Positions 17,714 to 26,946 of a stretch of DNA of 64,000 bases are shown one piece after another (within the stretch, counting starts at the first letter, position 1; each line of letters opens with the position of its first letter). This stretch comes from Rivularia sp. MS3 (GTDB lineage: Bacteria; Cyanobacteriota; Cyanobacteriia; Cyanobacteriales; Nostocaceae): contig JAHCMI010000001.1 of assembly GCA_019192545.1 (NCBI GenBank), forward strand, positions 62,001 through 126,000. Reading direction: 5' to 3'. A program made the position numbers and the translations under genes. The notes below the pieces were generated by a model, which saw nothing but the letters and a program-made list of their open reading frames with translations, had not been told where the DNA came from and searched no databases.

Positions 17714-18061
17714 ATGGAACGTTTATTACTTGCTGCTGTTGGAACAATTTTAATCACAACTACTGTTACACCACCTGCTTTAGCTAATAAAACTGCTGCT
17801 AATTCTAATGCTACTCAAAACCAAGTTCAAAAAAATATCACTCCTTTTAATTTAGTTTCTCTTGCTTATCGAGGAGAATTTAAACCGCAAGGTGTTTCTG
17901 GTTATAACTCTTTATTGACGGCGATTAGATTTGGTGAAGTCAGTGGAAAAGATTTAGTTAAACACGGAATTGATACTGGTAGATTATCCGCTCAAACAAT
18001 TAATGATAGTAGTTACATTAATGCTGTTGATTATCAGTTACAGGAATTATCAAGGAATTAA
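17714..18061 (+). CDS. small secreted protein, unknown
   Basis: 115 residues with a Sec signal peptide: a hydrophobic stretch follows MERLL and a likely signal peptidase site lies after PALA (about residue 24). The mature part is rich in Asn and Gln at first and then reads LVSLAYRGEFKPQGVSGYNSLL, with a short helical C-terminus. I do not recognise the family; similar short periplasmic proteins occur in filamentous cyanobacteria. A purine-rich ggagcgaaatt lies upstream of the ATG. A family A palindromic repeat follows the stop directly. Confidence 0.7.
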   Translation: MERLLLAAVGTILITTTVTPPALANKTAANSNATQNQVQKNITPFNLVSLAYRGEFKPQGVSGYNSLLTAIRFGEVSGKDLVKHGIDTGRLSAQTINDSSYINAVDYQLQELSRN

Positions 18062-18064
18062 TTG

Positions 18065-18135
18065 TGGTGCGTGACGGCAATATCTATTGATTCAGTTGAT
18101 TTTCATAATTAATCATAGCCGTCACACACCCTCTA
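18065..18135. repeat. palindromic repeat, family A (copy 2)
   Basis: Ends ggtgcgtgacggc and gccgtcacacaccct pair around an AT-rich core. It fills the space between the convergent small secreted protein and EamA transporter genes, where it may act as a terminator in either direction. Confidence 0.75.
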
Positions 18136-18156
18136 ATTCTTGCCAAACAAAAATTC

Positions 18157-19206
18157 TTAAATTCCTTTAAAACCGATTTCATTATCCATTTGCTTCGCGG
18201 ATTGTTCGCGATTTGCAAGACGCTTATTCTCTTTACGAATACCAATTTGACTGATAAAAATACCCAGAACTACTATACCACCGCCGACATATTGAGCAAT
18301 ACTAGGAACTTCTCCCAATACTAAATATGCTGCAACTATTCCGGAAATAGGAATAAAAGAACCAGCTAAAGATATTTTAGAAGATGGCGAACCTTCCAAA
18401 CCGATAAACCAAAATGATTGCCCTAAAGCAACAATTACCGCACCATAAAGCAACATCCACTGCCATAAAAATGGTGATAAAACATCCATAAAATGATTCT
18501 CGCCGTAGATAAATAAAGCTATAAAAAAGAAGACTATTCCTCCTAAAACGGTGCGAAACAAACTGTAAAATCCTGGTGAAATATTATCTAAACTTTTTTT
18601 ACTTAGAATTGTGGCAATTGCTAAACTTACAGCACCTATTGCCGTTAAAAGTTCTCCCAATCCGATAGCTAAAAACCCCTCTGCACTCATCATATTTTCC
18701 AAAAGAGTTTGGAGAATTACAATTGTACAAATTCCGATAAAAGAAACTACTGCCCCTATTACCTGTAAAAGATTGACTCTTTCACCTAAAATAAAAAAAG
18801 ATAAAGCTAGAACTAATGGAGGTTCAAGTCTGCTAATTAAAACTACATTAGTGGCTTGAGTGCGAGCCAGGGCTTCAAAAATTAAGGCAGGTGCTAAAGC
18901 TCCAGATAAGATTGAAACACCAAATAAACTCCACCAGTCTTTCTTAGTCAAGTGTTTCCAATAACTAGGATGTAATTGTCTGCCATAAATCAAAAACAAT
19001 ACCAACGCAGCACAAACATTACCGACAAATAAGACATTACAAAAAGAAATTGGATTCCTACCATCCATCAAATTCTCTGCACCAATTTCTGTTAATCTTT
19101 TAGTTATTGCATTCGCAGCACCAAAAATAATTACCGCTATCCATAAAAATAAGGAAGCCGGTAAGCGTCTAAATAGATTAGTGGCTTTGTTTGAAATATT
19201 AGTCAT
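18157..19206 (-). CDS. EamA/DMT-family transporter
   Basis: 349 residues with about ten hydrophobic helices arranged as two EamA repeats. The second half shows the typical pattern GELLTAIGAVSLAIATILSK and ends FIPISGIVAAYLVLGEVPS, as in drug/metabolite transporters (RhaT/YdcZ/EamA). Such proteins export amino acids, nucleobases or metabolites; the substrate is unknown. The cytoplasmic C-terminal tail is basic and polar. It lies 53 bp downstream of the FNR-like gene on the same strand, with a hairpin (19219-19241) in between. Confidence 0.85.
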   Translation of the reverse strand: MTNISNKATNLFRRLPASLFLWIAVIIFGAANAITKRLTEIGAENLMDGRNPISFCNVLFVGNVCAALVLFLIYGRQLHPSYWKHLTKKDWWSLFGVSILSGALAPALIFEALARTQATNVVLISRLEPPLVLALSFFILGERVNLLQVIGAVVSFIGICTIVILQTLLENMMSAEGFLAIGLGELLTAIGAVSLAIATILSKKSLDNISPGFYSLFRTVLGGIVFFFIALFIYGENHFMDVLSPFLWQWMLLYGAVIVALGQSFWFIGLEGSPSSKISLAGSFIPISGIVAAYLVLGEVPSIAQYVGGGIVVLGIFISQIGIRKENKRLANREQSAKQMDNEIGFKGI

Positions 19207-19218
19207 ATAACCTCTGTA

Positions 19219-19241
19219 GAGACGTAGAAGTGCTACGTCTC
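19219..19241. other. 9-bp perfect hairpin between two minus-strand genes
   Basis: GAGACGTAG and CTACGTCTC flank a 5-nt loop. No T-run follows on the minus strand, so it is more likely an mRNA stability or attenuation element, or a repeat, than a terminator. A similar agagacgct hairpin lies at 45147. Confidence 0.45.
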
Positions 19242-19259
19242 ACACAACCACAGTTACAG

Positions 19260-20588
19260 TTAAATATCAAGAACAACTTTTTCTGTCTTTGGTTGAGAAA
19301 TACAAATTAAAACATCACCTTCATCGGGAGTACCGCTAGGCTCTTCCTGATATGCAACTTCACCTTCTTTAATTTGACAACTACAGGTTAAACATACACC
19401 TACACGACAGCTAAAACTAGGATAAATTCCGTTAGCTTCTGCAAATTCTAAAATTGTGCCGTCTCCTTTATTCCAAGTTAAAGTTTTACCAGACTGAGCA
19501 AATTCAATTTCGGCTGTTTCCACAGCACCATCTGCTGTAGAAGATTCTGAAGAGGATTTTTTCGGAGCTTTACTAAAAGATTCAAAGAAAACTTTATTAT
19601 CGGCAACTCCCCATTCTTTTAATCCTTCCCGCAAAGAATCCATAAATGCCGGGGAACCACATAAATAAAATTCTGCCTTTTCGTGAGCTAATTCTTTAAT
19701 TAAATCGATGTCAACATAACCAGTACTGTGACAATTTCCTCCATCTCCATCTTGAGGACGGCTGTAGCGATAATGTACTTTAAAGTTAGGATTTTGTTTG
19801 CCTAAACCCATGACTTCTTGTTGAAAAGCGTGAAAATCTCCGTTTCTGGCACCATGTACAAAGTAAATTTCACGTTGAGGATTCTCAAAGGCACAGGCTT
19901 TTGCCATACAGTACATCGGAGTTATGCCCACTCCATTACTAATAAGTACTGCTGGTGTTGATTTCTCTGGATCGAGATAAAATTTTCCATTAGGTGGCTT
20001 CGCCGGAATTATCGCACCTTCTTCAATGCAATCGTGCATAAAATTAGAAGCAATACCCGGAGGAACATCCAAATCTTTAGGAGCGGGTTCGCGTTTAATT
20101 GAAAGTCGATAATATTGATTTGTCGGACTATAATCTGAAAGTGAATAAGTACGAATTACAGGTTTATCTTGTCCCGGAATATCTAGTTTTATAGTTAAAA
20201 ATTGACCTGGTTTAAAACTAGGAATTTTCGCTTCATCCTGGGGTTTTAGATAAAAAGAAGTAATTCCATCGCTTTCTTTAACTTTTTTGAATACTACAAA
20301 ATTACGCCAATCTTTCCAACTTTCATCTGTAACTTTAGCTATAGTTTGAGTTGGTTTATTTTCATTTTCATCACATGTATCTTTTCCTGATGTCACAAAA
20401 CCTAAAGCAGCACCACCAGCAACACCAAAAACCGAGGAAAAAATACCAAATTTATTTGCGTCTTTATCTTTAGGATTAATCAAACCTATAACTGCACCAG
20501 CTACAATTGTTGAAATTGCGAAACCCATGCTTGCATATGCGGTACTTCTAAGTAAAGGATTGTCTATTTTTTTAATACTTTCAAGCAT
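19260..20588 (-). CDS. membrane-anchored FNR-like reductase with C-terminal 2Fe-2S ferredoxin
   Basis: 442 residues. The N-terminus has two hydrophobic segments (FAISTIVAGAVIGLI and IFSSVFGVAGGAALGFV). An FAD-binding barrel follows (RTYSLSDYSP, then YRLSIKRE), then an NAD(P)-binding half (VLISNGVGITPMYCMAKA) and a plant-type ferredoxin domain with CRVGVCLTC (Cx4Cx2C) and a final Cys in DVLICISQP. This is the flavohemoglobin-reductase/Hcr-like architecture that passes electrons from NAD(P)H via FAD to 2Fe-2S. The partner is unknown; it could serve a P450, an oxygenase or stress redox control. The membrane anchor is the unusual feature. Confidence 0.88.
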   Translation of the reverse strand: MLESIKKIDNPLLRSTAYASMGFAISTIVAGAVIGLINPKDKDANKFGIFSSVFGVAGGAALGFVTSGKDTCDENENKPTQTIAKVTDESWKDWRNFVVFKKVKESDGITSFYLKPQDEAKIPSFKPGQFLTIKLDIPGQDKPVIRTYSLSDYSPTNQYYRLSIKREPAPKDLDVPPGIASNFMHDCIEEGAIIPAKPPNGKFYLDPEKSTPAVLISNGVGITPMYCMAKACAFENPQREIYFVHGARNGDFHAFQQEVMGLGKQNPNFKVHYRYSRPQDGDGGNCHSTGYVDIDLIKELAHEKAEFYLCGSPAFMDSLREGLKEWGVADNKVFFESFSKAPKKSSSESSTADGAVETAEIEFAQSGKTLTWNKGDGTILEFAEANGIYPSFSCRVGVCLTCSCQIKEGEVAYQEEPSGTPDEGDVLICISQPKTEKVVLDI

Positions 20589-20715
20589 CTTTTATACTCT
20601 CCCTAAAAAGGAAGTAGTTAATGTTGGCTTGTATATTAATACTTTGCCCTATTTTCTACAATGGATATTTTGCACTTGTTTATATATAAGATTATTCCGC
20701 AGATTTTTGGAAATA

Positions 20716-20800
20716 CGTAGGGTGTGTTATGGCTTTAGCCGTGAGCGCACTGAAACCTTTGTTAGATGGTGCGTTGCGCCGTGCGACAACACACCCTACA
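20716..20800. repeat. palindromic repeat, family A (copy 3)
   Basis: Ends cgtagggtgtgtt and aacacaccctaca pair; the core gcaccat/ctcacgg region is longer than in other copies (85 bp). Confidence 0.75.
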
Positions 20801-20830
20801 AATACTATATGCACAATTTATATAGTTATA

Positions 20831-20955
20831 GGAATGGCCGCAACTGGCATATTTTTCTCGTAGGGTGCTGTGACACTTTGACTAATTCTGAACGTAGTAA
20901 TAACATGCAGGCTGTGTCACGCACCAACCGGCATTGTGACAATTGCGGCCATTCC
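20831..20955. repeat. nested palindrome around family A copy 4
   Basis: A family A unit (20860-20925, gtagggtgctgtgaca to tgtcacgcacc) sits inside a second stem: ggaatggccgcaa (20831-20843) pairs perfectly with ttgcggccattcc (20943-20955). The right flank aaccggcattgtgacaattg recurs, in reverse orientation, beside copy 12 at 58530-58553, so the mobile unit is larger than the inner hairpin. Downstream (21076-21130) is another repeat containing ggctctgcctcc. Confidence 0.75.
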
Positions 20956-21203
20956 TGAGTTATACAAAAATAATTTATTTATATATAAGTTAAGTAATGT
21001 AAAAATCGCTTTTGTTTACATATGAAACCTCACCCTTATTCCCTCTGCTTATTAAGGAGAGAGAAGCGTTTCTCTGGTTCCTAGGTTCAACCTGGGAACT
21101 AGTGTTTTGAGGCTCTGCCTCCGCTTATTAAGAATGGTGCGAGAAGTTAAATTAATTTTTCTGTCAAGTTAAAATCAGTGTAATCAAAGAAATAGAATAC
21201 AAA

Positions 21204-22211
21204 ATGTCTGACTTGCCAGAATTCATCAAGCATCTCTATGAAAAATATCGCGATTTTGATAATGGTTCTTTAGCTAGCTATATTCCCGAATTAACAAAAG
21301 CCAATCCTAATTGGTTTGCAATTTCTATTGTTACTAAGGAAGGAGAGATTTTTGAAGTTGGAGATATCCGAGAGCATTTTACGATTCAGTCTATATCTAA
21401 AGTTTTTGTTTATGGTATGGCATTAGAAGACTGCGATCGCGAAACGTTGCTGGAAAAAATTGGGGTAGAGCCTACGGGAGATCCTTTCAATTCTGTAATT
21501 CGCTTGGATGAAAATTCTAAACGCCCAGATAACCCTATGGTAAATGCTGGAGCAATTGCCACTGCTGGTTTAATTAAAGGTGCTAACGCTACAGAAAAAT
21601 TGAATCGATTATTAGCAATGTTCCGTCGCTATATCGGACATGATGTATTTATTGACGCTCCCGTATTTATGTCGGAAAGAGCTACGGGACACCGCAACCG
21701 CGCTTTAGCCAATTTACTGCTTAATTTTGGCATAATTGAAAATAATATTGACGAAATTTTAGACCTATATTTTCAACAATGCTCTTTAGTTGTTAACTGT
21801 CACGATTTAGCAGTAATGGCTGCTACTTTAGCAAATCGAGGTATTAATCCTATAACGAATAAACAAGCAGTAAAATCCTGTTACGTCAGAGATATTTTAA
21901 GCGTCATGCATACCTGTGGCATGTACAACTATGCTGGTGAATGGGCTTATCGAGTCGGAATTCCCGCAAAAAGTGGAGTCTCGGGAGGAATAATTGGCGT
22001 AATTCCAGATAAGGCAGGTATTGCTGTTTTCTCCCCTTTAATTGATAACAGAGGTAATAGCGTCAGAGGTATTAAAGTATTTGAAGATTTATCCGATCAA
22101 TTCGATTTGCATTTATTTGATTCGCCTTTAGAAAGATGTTCTTTTCTAGAGATTTCTAAAAATAAAAAAGATGTAGTATCTGGATTGATTAATGACGGTT
22201 TGAAGGTTTAA
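21204..22211 (+). CDS. glsA: glutaminase A
   Basis: Hydrolyses L-glutamine to glutamate and ammonia. The 335-residue protein belongs to the beta-lactamase-like serine glutaminases: the catalytic S63-x-x-K66 lies in [11 protein letters not shown], and [15 protein letters not shown], the conserved [15 protein letters not shown] and [19 protein letters not shown] are all present. It is about 30 residues longer than the usual 305, by a C-terminal stretch after [11 protein letters not shown] that ends [10 protein letters not shown]. The last ten or so codons are copied at 23272-23297, about 1.1 kb downstream. It is monocistronic, in a repeat-rich region. Confidence 0.95.
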   Translation: MSDLPEFIKHLYEKYRDFDNGSLASYIPELTKANPNWFAISIVTKEGEIFEVGDIREHFTIQSISKVFVYGMALEDCDRETLLEKIGVEPTGDPFNSVIRLDENSKRPDNPMVNAGAIATAGLIKGANATEKLNRLLAMFRRYIGHDVFIDAPVFMSERATGHRNRALANLLLNFGIIENNIDEILDLYFQQCSLVVNCHDLAVMAATLANRGINPITNKQAVKSCYVRDILSVMHTCGMYNYAGEWAYRVGIPAKSGVSGGIIGVIPDKAGIAVFSPLIDNRGNSVRGIKVFEDLSDQFDLHLFDSPLERCSFLEISKNKKDVVSGLINDGLKV

Positions 22212-22404
22212 ATAATTAATTGGTAGTTGGTAATTGGTAATGGGTAATTGGTAATATTTTATTGTAGGGTGCTGTGACGCTATAAAATAATTTGAACGTA
22301 GTTATATATTAGGTTTTAGCGTCACGCACCAAGCAATTATTATGGTAACGTTTGATGTTTTAATAATATTATCTATGGTTGAAACGAGAGATTATTCCTT
22401 GAAT
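22190..22404. repeat. duplicated block, left copy (glsA 3' end plus spacer)
   Basis: Starts in the last codons of glsA (gattaatgacggtttgaagg), passes a family A hairpin (22264-22330) and a spacer (taataatattat), and ends atggttgaaacgagagatta, which copies the first codons of the gene at 22718. The same order glsA tail, hairpin, spacer, gttaaaacgag occurs again at 23272-23436. Confidence 0.75.
22264..22330. repeat. palindromic repeat, family A (copy 5)
   Basis: gtagggtgctgtgacgc pairs with gcgtcacgcacc; the core has the shared aacgtagttatat segment also present in copies 6 and 7. Confidence 0.8.
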
Positions 22405-22538
22405 GTAGGCAAAAATAAATATATAGCAAATTGACTTGGATGTAATATAAATTTAACCTCACCCTGTCCTGACGGACATCCCTCTCCTTGTCAAGGAGAG
22501 GGAATAAGCGGTGTAGATGTTCTTCCCACTTTATTGCC

Positions 22539-22709
22539 GTTGCGTTACGCTATAAAATAAAATTGAACGTAGTTATATGTTAGATTTTAGCGTCACGCAC
22601 CAATCAATTATTACTAAAATATTTCAAGTAAATTAATTTGTAGGTTGGGTTAGGTGCGACGAGTCAATCTAGTTGATATTTATAAGTTAAATTCGCACCG
22701 TAACCCAAC
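22539..22709. repeat. family A copy 6 followed by a family B element
   Basis: 22539-22601 is a family A unit with an altered left end (gttgcgttacgc). 22640-22709 is a family B unit: gtaggttgggttaggtgcga pairs with tcgcaccgtaacccaac. Upstream at 22461-22503 lies a cctctccttgtcaaggagagg hairpin repeat. Together they fill most of the 22212-22717 spacer, leaving little room for a promoter for the gene at 22718. Confidence 0.75.
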
Positions 22710-22717
22710 ATTAATTT

Positions 22718-23119
22718 ATGGTTGAAACGAAAGATTATTGCTCGAATTGTAATAACATCATAAATATCAGCATTCAACAAACAGTTATTAATCGCTGTCT
22801 AAGATGGAGCATTTCATCTCAATGTCCTTTCTGTAATTCAATGATAGAATCTGATGATATTGGTTTTCCACCGGATGATATTAGAAGAATAATTTTAGCT
22901 GAAGAAGGTGAATATCAGCTTTTAATAAAACAGTCTGAGTTAAACAAAGTGAAAGCTGTAAAAGTATTGCGTGACGCTCTAGAAATTTCAATTACAAAAG
23001 CATCCACTATTTTAAAGCTTTTCCCTAAGCCTATTGTTGATGGTACAAAAATTGAGATGTTTTATTTACAAAAGCTTTTAGAATGTGAGGGGATAAGAGC
23101 AGAAGTTTGTAGGTTGTAG
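22718..23119 (+). CDS. zinc-ribbon protein with L7/L12-like C-terminal domain
   Basis: 133 residues, no assigned function. Two CxxC pairs (CSNC at about residue 8 and CPFC at about 37) suggest a zinc ribbon. Residues 70-130 (LNKVKAVKVLRDALEISITKA onward, ending LECEGIRAEV) follow the helix-strand pattern of the ribosomal L7/L12 C-terminal fold, used as an adaptor in some small bacterial proteins; this is a resemblance by eye. The last residues Cys-Arg-Leu and the stop come from the left end of a family B repeat at 23116, so the original C-terminus may have been different. A fragment of its 5' end (about 20 bp) is duplicated at 22375. Confidence 0.6.
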   Translation: MVETKDYCSNCNNIINISIQQTVINRCLRWSISSQCPFCNSMIESDDIGFPPDDIRRIILAEEGEYQLLIKQSELNKVKAVKVLRDALEISITKASTILKLFPKPIVDGTKIEMFYLQKLLECEGIRAEVCRL

Positions 23120-23185
23120 GTTGGGTTAGGCGCAAACAGTCAATTTGATAAATAAATACAAGTTTTTGTGCGCGCCGTAACCCAA
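23116..23185. repeat. palindromic repeat, family B
   Basis: gtaggttgggttaggcgc pairs with gcgccgtaacccaa. It abuts, and supplies the stop codon of, the zinc-ribbon gene. A truncated third copy begins at 23570 (gtaggttgag). Confidence 0.75.
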
Positions 23186-23194
23186 AATTTATTT

Positions 23195-23550
23195 ATGGTT
23201 TAAATGAGATAATTTATTTAAATTAATCTGTCATTTTTTACATAAATTGTACGTTACAGCAATAGCTGGGTTGATTAATGACGGTTTGAAGGTTTAAATA
23301 ATTGATAATCGTTTTATTGTAGGGTGCTGTGACGCTATAAAACAAATTTTAACGTAGTTATATGTTAGATTTTAGCGTCACGCACCAATCAGTAATTATG
23401 GTAATATTTTAAGCCCTAATAATATTATATATAGTTAAAACGAGATAATTTATTTAAATTAATCTGTAATTTTTTACATAAATGGTGCGTTACGGCAATA
23501 GCTAACTTACAATTTTAGCGATACATTCTTTAAGCCGTAACACACCCTAC
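23195..23550. repeat. second copy of the duplicated block plus family A copies 7 and 8
   Basis: 23199-23268 and 23427-23503 are near-identical (gagataatttatttaaatta core). Between them, 23272-23297 copies the glsA 3' end and 23319-23386 is a family A hairpin that closely matches the one at 22264. 23484-23550 is a further family A unit. No gene is present in 23120-23631. Confidence 0.75.
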
Positions 23551-23631
23551 AAGATATATTCATTTGTATGTAGGTTGAGTTTGGCAAGGTGAGTCAATTT
23601 AGTTGATAATTTTATGATATTAATAAGGTTA

Positions 23632-24264
23632 TTACTCGCAACTCTTCAAAGCTTCAATATCACCACTAACAATTTTCTCAAGATTACGGGTAATTTTCTC
23701 AATATCCCAATTCCACCAAGCAATTTCTAATAACGTATAAATAACATCATCAGCAAAGCGTTTTTTAATCACTTTTGCTGGATTTCCACCTACAACTGTA
23801 TATGGCGCAACGTCTTTGGTAACAACTGATTTTGACGCAATAATTGCACCGTCACCTATTTCTACCCCTGGCATAATTACAGCTTCATAACCAATCCAAA
23901 CATCGTTACCAACGACAGTATCGCCTTTATTCGGTAGCTCATCTGATTGCGGCGTTACTTTCTCCCAACCATTACCAAATATTTGAAATGGATAGGTAGA
24001 AAAACCCGATATTTTATGATTTGCACCGTTCATAATAAACTTTACACCTGTTGCTAAAGCGCAAAATTTACCAATAACTAATTTATCGCCAATAAAAGGG
24101 AAATGATAAAGAACGTTACGCTCAAAATTCTCGGAATCTTCTAAGTCATCGTAATAAGTATAATCGCCAATAATTATATTCGGATTTGTAACTGTATTCT
24201 TGATAAAACATATTTGTGGAAATCCTTCCATCGGATGTTTTTCGTTTGGATTTGCTCCGTACAT
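23632..24264 (-). CDS. Vat/CatB-family O-acetyltransferase
   Basis: 210 residues of the left-handed beta-helix xenobiotic acetyltransferase group (CatB, Vat). The hallmark loop [15 protein letters not shown], with the catalytic His, is present, followed by hexapeptide repeats ([36 protein letters not shown]) and the [12 protein letters not shown] motif that ends the coil. Family members acetylate streptogramin A or chloramphenicol; many environmental homologues have unknown acceptors, so a resistance role is possible but not shown. Upstream of the start are ggtaatt tandem repeats and a ccctctccttgacaaggaga hairpin (24317-24353). Confidence 0.88.
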   Translation of the reverse strand: MYGANPNEKHPMEGFPQICFIKNTVTNPNIIIGDYTYYDDLEDSENFERNVLYHFPFIGDKLVIGKFCALATGVKFIMNGANHKISGFSTYPFQIFGNGWEKVTPQSDELPNKGDTVVGNDVWIGYEAVIMPGVEIGDGAIIASKSVVTKDVAPYTVVGGNPAKVIKKRFADDVIYTLLEIAWWNWDIEKITRNLEKIVSGDIEALKSCE

Positions 24265-24404
24265 ATATTAATTGGTAATTGGTAATAGGAAATAGAGAGT
24301 ATGTGCTTCATATTACACCCCTCTCCTTGACAAGGAGAGGGGAAGGGGGTGAGGTAATTTCAACATTTTGCTAAAATATTTAACATAACTTTATATTTCT
24401 TTTT

Positions 24405-25685
24405 ATGAAGACAATTGACAAGTTGAATGTTCCGGAAACGACTCGGTTGTTTTCTAATGTTTCCTTTGATGGAAATAAGTTTGTTCGTAAACCGGGTAGC
24501 GTTTTCGGAAGTACGGCGCTGATTGCTGGTACTACTGTAGGTGCGGGGATTTTGGCTTTACCTGCGGTGACTTTACCTTCTGGTGTTTTACCTTCTACAG
24601 CTTTGTTGATAGGTGTTTGGCTGTACGCTGTAATTTCGGCTTTGCTGATTGCAGAGGTGACTTTAAACGGTATGCGTTACAACGGACGTGCTAGTAATGG
24701 TTTGCTGGCGATGGTTGAAAGTACGCTGGGTGGAGTAGAAGCTAAGGCTGCGGGTGCTGCTTACCTGTTTTTACATTACGCTTTGTTGATAGCTTATGTT
24801 TCTCAAGGTGGGGAAATATTAATCTCTGCGGTGGAAAGGATATGGGATTTACCGGCGCTACCTACATGGATGGGAAGTACGGGATTTGCTTTGATGTTTG
24901 GGGCTATTTTGTATTTAGGAAGAGATAAATTTATTGAAAGATTAAATAGCCTTTTTGTAGCAATCGTTATCGCTTCGTTTGTTGGATTGCTGTTGTTAGG
25001 TGTAACGCAAGTTCATCCAGATTCTTTATTATCTCAAGATTGGGGTGCGCTTCCTCCGGCGTTATCGGTAATGTTAGTAGCGCTGTTTTTTCATAATATT
25101 GTGCCGGTGGTTGCGACTCAGTTGGAAGGGGATGCCGGTAAAGTGCGTCAATCCATCGTTGTAGGCTCTGCTATTCCCTTAACCATGTTTTTATTGTGGA
25201 ATGCGGTGATTTTGGGAAGCGTGACTCCGACGATGTTAGAAAATATTTCTGGAAGCAGTGTTTTCGATCCTTTACAGGTATTGCGTGCTGGTGATGCGGG
25301 GCAATGGTTGGGGATTTTGGTGACGGTATTCTCCGAGTTTGCGATCGCAACGTCTTTTATTGGATTTTTCTACGGTTTGCGGGATTTATTCAAGGATATG
25401 AATTTGTTTTCGGATGCTCCGACGGTTAGTTTACCGTTAATTTCATTAATTCTATTTCCACCAATGGGTTTTTCTGCGATTAACCCCAATATCTTTTATA
25501 CAGCTTTGGATTATGCTGGCACCTTCAGCGTTTCAATTTTAGGAGGTATAATTCCTGCTACGATTGCTTGGAAGCAAAGAGATAAATACAAGGAATTAAA
25601 TCAGTCTCTCGTTCCTGGTGGTAAGGTAATGCTGGTAATTATGATTGGTATTGCAATAATGGCAATAGTTTTGGGGAATTGGTAA
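24405..25685 (+). CDS. aromatic amino acid permease (HAAAP family)
   Basis: 426 residues with about eleven membrane helices. The first helix holds the substrate-site motif of the hydroxy/aromatic amino acid permease family (STALIAGTTVGAGILALPAVT), as in TyrP/Mtr; the large soluble loops are short. It probably imports tyrosine, tryptophan or phenylalanine by proton symport across the plasma membrane. A 36-residue hydrophilic N-terminus precedes helix 1. Codon use and GC content look slightly higher than in flanking spacers. Monocistronic; tandem repeats of the ggtaatt type follow the stop. Confidence 0.88.
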   Translation: MKTIDKLNVPETTRLFSNVSFDGNKFVRKPGSVFGSTALIAGTTVGAGILALPAVTLPSGVLPSTALLIGVWLYAVISALLIAEVTLNGMRYNGRASNGLLAMVESTLGGVEAKAAGAAYLFLHYALLIAYVSQGGEILISAVERIWDLPALPTWMGSTGFALMFGAILYLGRDKFIERLNSLFVAIVIASFVGLLLLGVTQVHPDSLLSQDWGALPPALSVMLVALFFHNIVPVVATQLEGDAGKVRQSIVVGSAIPLTMFLLWNAVILGSVTPTMLENISGSSVFDPLQVLRAGDAGQWLGILVTVFSEFAIATSFIGFFYGLRDLFKDMNLFSDAPTVSLPLISLILFPPMGFSAINPNIFYTALDYAGTFSVSILGGIIPATIAWKQRDKYKELNQSLVPGGKVMLVIMIGIAIMAIVLGNW

Positions 25686-25858
25686 TTGGTAATGGGGAAT
25701 GGGATATTGTAATAATTTTTGCTTTCTATTCCCTTATTTTAATAAATAATATCAATTCTGGTTAAATCGGAATGATTTAAAAAACCGCAGAGACGCACAG
25801 TAAGCAGAGGAAAGAGAAAAAAAGAGATTTTAAATAATTCTTATCTTTGAGCAGAATA

Positions 25859-26854
25859 TTAATCATCCCAAATCGGCAACTGATTGACTTTTTCTAACAA
25901 CAAACCTACATAAGTTGTTCCGGTATTGTCTATCTTTTCGGTACTGAAATAACCATTTATACCGTCATGAGTATGAGAACCAGTTTCTACTACTTGATAG
26001 CGCCCCTGTCTTACTGCTTGTATAAAAGGAGAATTTACCATCCAAGACCATCTGTCTGCAAATATAATTTTGGTAACGTCTTCAACCCAATCTCGACTAC
26101 CGCGCAGGTGATATACTTTTTCAACTCGATTAAAACCGGTTTCACCATCGAAACTGCCACCGACAGAAACAACTATTAACCGCGTATTTAACCATTTATC
26201 TAAATATTCTACTGCTCCTAAAGATACTTGCGCTCCTCCGCTGGTACCGATAAGAATTATTTTGATAGGTTGTGCAGATGCTGTATTTATAGAAGATGCA
26301 GCGTTCATACGTTCGGCGATCGCCTTGGCAATTCCCAAGTTATAAACAGAACCATAGCGATTATCGGCAGAAATTGCAAAACGCCATAAATTACGAATTT
26401 TAATCAAGACATCTGCATTCTTCAACCAACCATGTTCTTTAGAAGCAAAACGCCATACAGGAGCTAAAAAACGCTGTCCCCCCAAACTTTTATTTGCTGC
26501 TGAGTAAGGAAATACATCGTCTACAATTGCACATTGGGGATGCAGCTTTACTAATTGATTGAGAAAAGTTTCTTCTCCCTGAGTTAATTCGTTAGCAGAA
26601 AAATCTCCGACACCGGGTAGAAAGATGATATAGCAATTTTTATCTTTGGTTTTAGCTAAATTATTGTTTTTAATTAAATCTGGAGTGGGATTAATATCTA
26701 ATCCTAAAGCTTGAGTACCCGCACTTAACCACCAAGATAAAGTCCCGACGGGAGCAATAATTCCCCAAATAATTAATAAGATACCTGCGAAAATTAATAA
26801 TTTTAAAGTTTCCCCCCGCAGCCATTCCCAAATCTTTTGAATAATTTTGAACAT
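25859..26854 (-). CDS. membrane-anchored alpha/beta-hydrolase-like protein
   Basis: 331 residues. One N-terminal membrane helix (LLIFAGILLIIWGIIAPVG) is followed by an extracytoplasmic or lumenal domain. A beta strand and turn (CYIIFLPGVGDFS) and a nucleophile-elbow-like motif IILIGTSGGAQVSLGAVEYL (GxSxG) suggest an alpha/beta hydrolase fold; a later VSVGGSFDGETGFNRV and a His in TGSHTHDGINGYFS could complete the triad. I do not know the substrate. It diverges from the Yip1-like gene at 26947 with about 90 bp between starts. Confidence 0.6.
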   Translation of the reverse strand: MFKIIQKIWEWLRGETLKLLIFAGILLIIWGIIAPVGTLSWWLSAGTQALGLDINPTPDLIKNNNLAKTKDKNCYIIFLPGVGDFSANELTQGEETFLNQLVKLHPQCAIVDDVFPYSAANKSLGGQRFLAPVWRFASKEHGWLKNADVLIKIRNLWRFAISADNRYGSVYNLGIAKAIAERMNAASSINTASAQPIKIILIGTSGGAQVSLGAVEYLDKWLNTRLIVVSVGGSFDGETGFNRVEKVYHLRGSRDWVEDVTKIIFADRWSWMVNSPFIQAVRQGRYQVVETGSHTHDGINGYFSTEKIDNTGTTYVGLLLEKVNQLPIWDD

Positions 26855-26946
26855 TTTCTATAATAAACAAGTATATTTCACTGAATATTGCATATTCATC
26901 AATACTCGATTATATTCAAATTTCTGATAACGTCTACTAAAATCAA

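Noticed and set aside
22375-22440. Short frame starting atggttgaaacgagagatta
   Set aside because: It is a fragment of the 5' end of the gene at 22718 and ends within 20 codons.
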